From SURF-24 sp964537965 (GTDB taxonomy: Bacteria; Bacteroidota; Ignavibacteria; Ignavibacteriales; SURF-24), in contig CAZIDB010000233.1 in NCBI GenBank assembly GCA_964537965.1, forward strand, positions 1 through 7,204: DNA of 7,204 bases. Direction: 5' to 3'. Position numbers and translations under genes: made by a program. Numbering within the stretch: position 1 is the first letter of the stretch; every line of letters starts with the position of its first letter. Under the pieces are notes generated by a model, which ran no database searches, was not told the DNA's origin, and saw only the letters and a program-made list of their open reading frames with translations. Shown piece by piece: positions 6,508 to 7,204 of the stretch.

Positions 6508-7137
6508 ATGGCAAAAGGAAATAAATTATTTAATCAGTCGGAAGAACTTCTTTCCTTAATGAGGAAAAGAAGAACAGTAAGAGCGTTTAGCCGGAAAAAA
6601 ATATCCAGACTTGTAGTTGAAAATTGTATTTCTATTGCAGCTTCTGCACCCAGCGGCGCAAATATGCAGCCCTGGACGTTTGTTTTAATTGAAGATATAA
6701 AATTGAAAAGAAAGATACGGAAAGAAGCTGAAGCTGTGGAAAGAATTTTTTATGAAGAAAAAATTTCCGATGAGTGGCGGCAGAAACTTAAACCGCTTAA
6801 TACAAATAATAAAAAGGAATTTTTAACTCAGGCTCCTTATTTAATTTGTATTTTTGCTCAATCTTATGGTGTGGATAAAAAGGGCAGGATTGTTAAGCAT
6901 TATTACGTATCAGAATCTGTTGGTATTGCAACAGGATTCCTTATCTACTCATTGCATCAGCTTGGAATTTCATCCCTTACTTATACTCCCGCACCAATGA
7001 ATTTTCTTAATAAATTATTGAGTAGGCCCGAAAATGAACGCCCATTTATGGTTATTGCAGCCGGGTATCCGCATAAAAATTATAAGCCTCCAAGGCTGAA
7101 GAAAAAAGCAGTGGATTCAATTCTCATCCGGAAATAA
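6508..7137 (+). CDS. FMN-dependent nitroreductase-fold protein, iodotyrosine deiodinase-like
   Basis: This 209-residue cytoplasmic flavoprotein of the nitroreductase superfamily is the soluble core of iodotyrosine deiodinase (IYD) without the membrane anchor of the animal enzyme. FMN-phosphate contacts: RRTVR (21-25). Other family blocks are APSGANMQPWTFV (47-59), HYYVSESVGIATG (131-143), TYTPAP (158-163) and GRP-like SRPENERPF (172-180). From recalled human IYD numbering, an ungapped offset of 79 places Glu78, Tyr82 and Lys103 on the substrate-lid triad Glu157/Tyr161/Lys182 that clamps the amino-acid end of halotyrosines. It also places Thr160 on Thr239, which contacts flavin N5. This argues for reductive dehalogenation of halotyrosines, or at least zwitterionic tyrosine binding, rather than general nitroreduction. 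ATG 6508 has no obvious ribosome site and lies 20 bases after the reductase gene; the next in-frame ATG (6559) would remove the start of the domain. It is the last gene of the cluster. IYD-type call is good; true substrate unproven. Confidence 0.88.
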   Translation: MAKGNKLFNQSEELLSLMRKRRTVRAFSRKKISRLVVENCISIAASAPSGANMQPWTFVLIEDIKLKRKIRKEAEAVERIFYEEKISDEWRQKLKPLNTNNKKEFLTQAPYLICIFAQSYGVDKKGRIVKHYYVSESVGIATGFLIYSLHQLGISSLTYTPAPMNFLNKLLSRPENERPFMVIAAGYPHKNYKPPRLKKKAVDSILIRK

Positions 7138-7176
7138 TTTTAGGGCAAATTTATTTTTTTGTTACTAAATTAGCCT

Positions 7177-7199
7177 GCGATTAATTGAGGGTTAATCGT
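7177..7199 (+). repeat. Small inverted repeat downstream of the cluster
   Basis: CGATTAA (7178-7184) and TTAATCG (7192-7198) are perfect 7-bp arms around a 7-base loop, extendable by one G-U pair. No T-run follows before the window ends, so it may be a weak or factor-assisted terminator, or an operator of the next gene. The stretch 7138-7204 otherwise holds only AT-rich sequence including a run of T at 7154-7160. Confidence 0.35.
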
Positions 7200-7204
7200 T
7201 ACCT

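Noticed and set aside
7141..7160. T-rich tract after the last gene as an intrinsic terminator
   Set aside because: No hairpin precedes the run of T, so it does not form a Rho-independent terminator by itself.

Overview
This AT-rich window looks like a chromosomal segment from the Bacteroidota/Ignavibacteriota side of the FCB group. The evidence is indirect. The tRNA has a TTTG-N20-TAnnTTT-like promoter. The tRNA lacks an encoded CCA. There are exported and lipoprotein hydrolases with short N-terminal signals, and the product families are common in that group. Clear Shine-Dalgarno sequences (a full AAGGAGG before one gene) fit Ignavibacteria-like lineages better than typical Bacteroidia, which seldom use them. 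This placement is inference.

Layout: all genes are on the + strand. Bases 1-192 are the 3' end of a HEAT-repeat-like gene, closed by a strong intrinsic terminator (212-250). A single tRNA-Lys(CTT) follows at 373-445, with its own Bacteroidota-type promoter immediately upstream and its own terminator (463-497). From 615 to 7137 lie five tightly spaced genes that look like one transcription unit: a 1054-residue exported multidomain hydrolase, a lipoprotein M19 dipeptidase, a small VOC/glyoxalase-fold protein, a YdhF-like aldo-keto reductase, and a flavin nitroreductase-fold protein that matches iodotyrosine deiodinase at every key position I could check. The gaps are about 25, 12, 46 (34 to the GTG start) and 20 bases. 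The last 67 bases hold no gene, only a small inverted repeat.

Two points stand out. The large protein joins a carbohydrate-binding-like jelly roll, a C45/phospholipase-B-like Ntn hydrolase with a candidate nucleophile Cys338, the C-terminal part of an M1 aminopeptidase without its HEXXH zinc site, and a further alpha/beta domain. The last gene keeps the Glu/Tyr/Lys lid triad and the flavin-contacting Thr of halotyrosine dehalogenases with no gap in the alignment. Together the cluster reads as extracytoplasmic hydrolysis of amide- or peptide-bonded compounds (C45 protein, then dipeptidase) followed by cytoplasmic redox processing of the products (AKR, VOC, dehalogenase-like flavoprotein). One possible substrate class is modified or halogenated aromatic amino-acid conjugates. 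That pathway is a hypothesis from gene content, not something the sequence proves.
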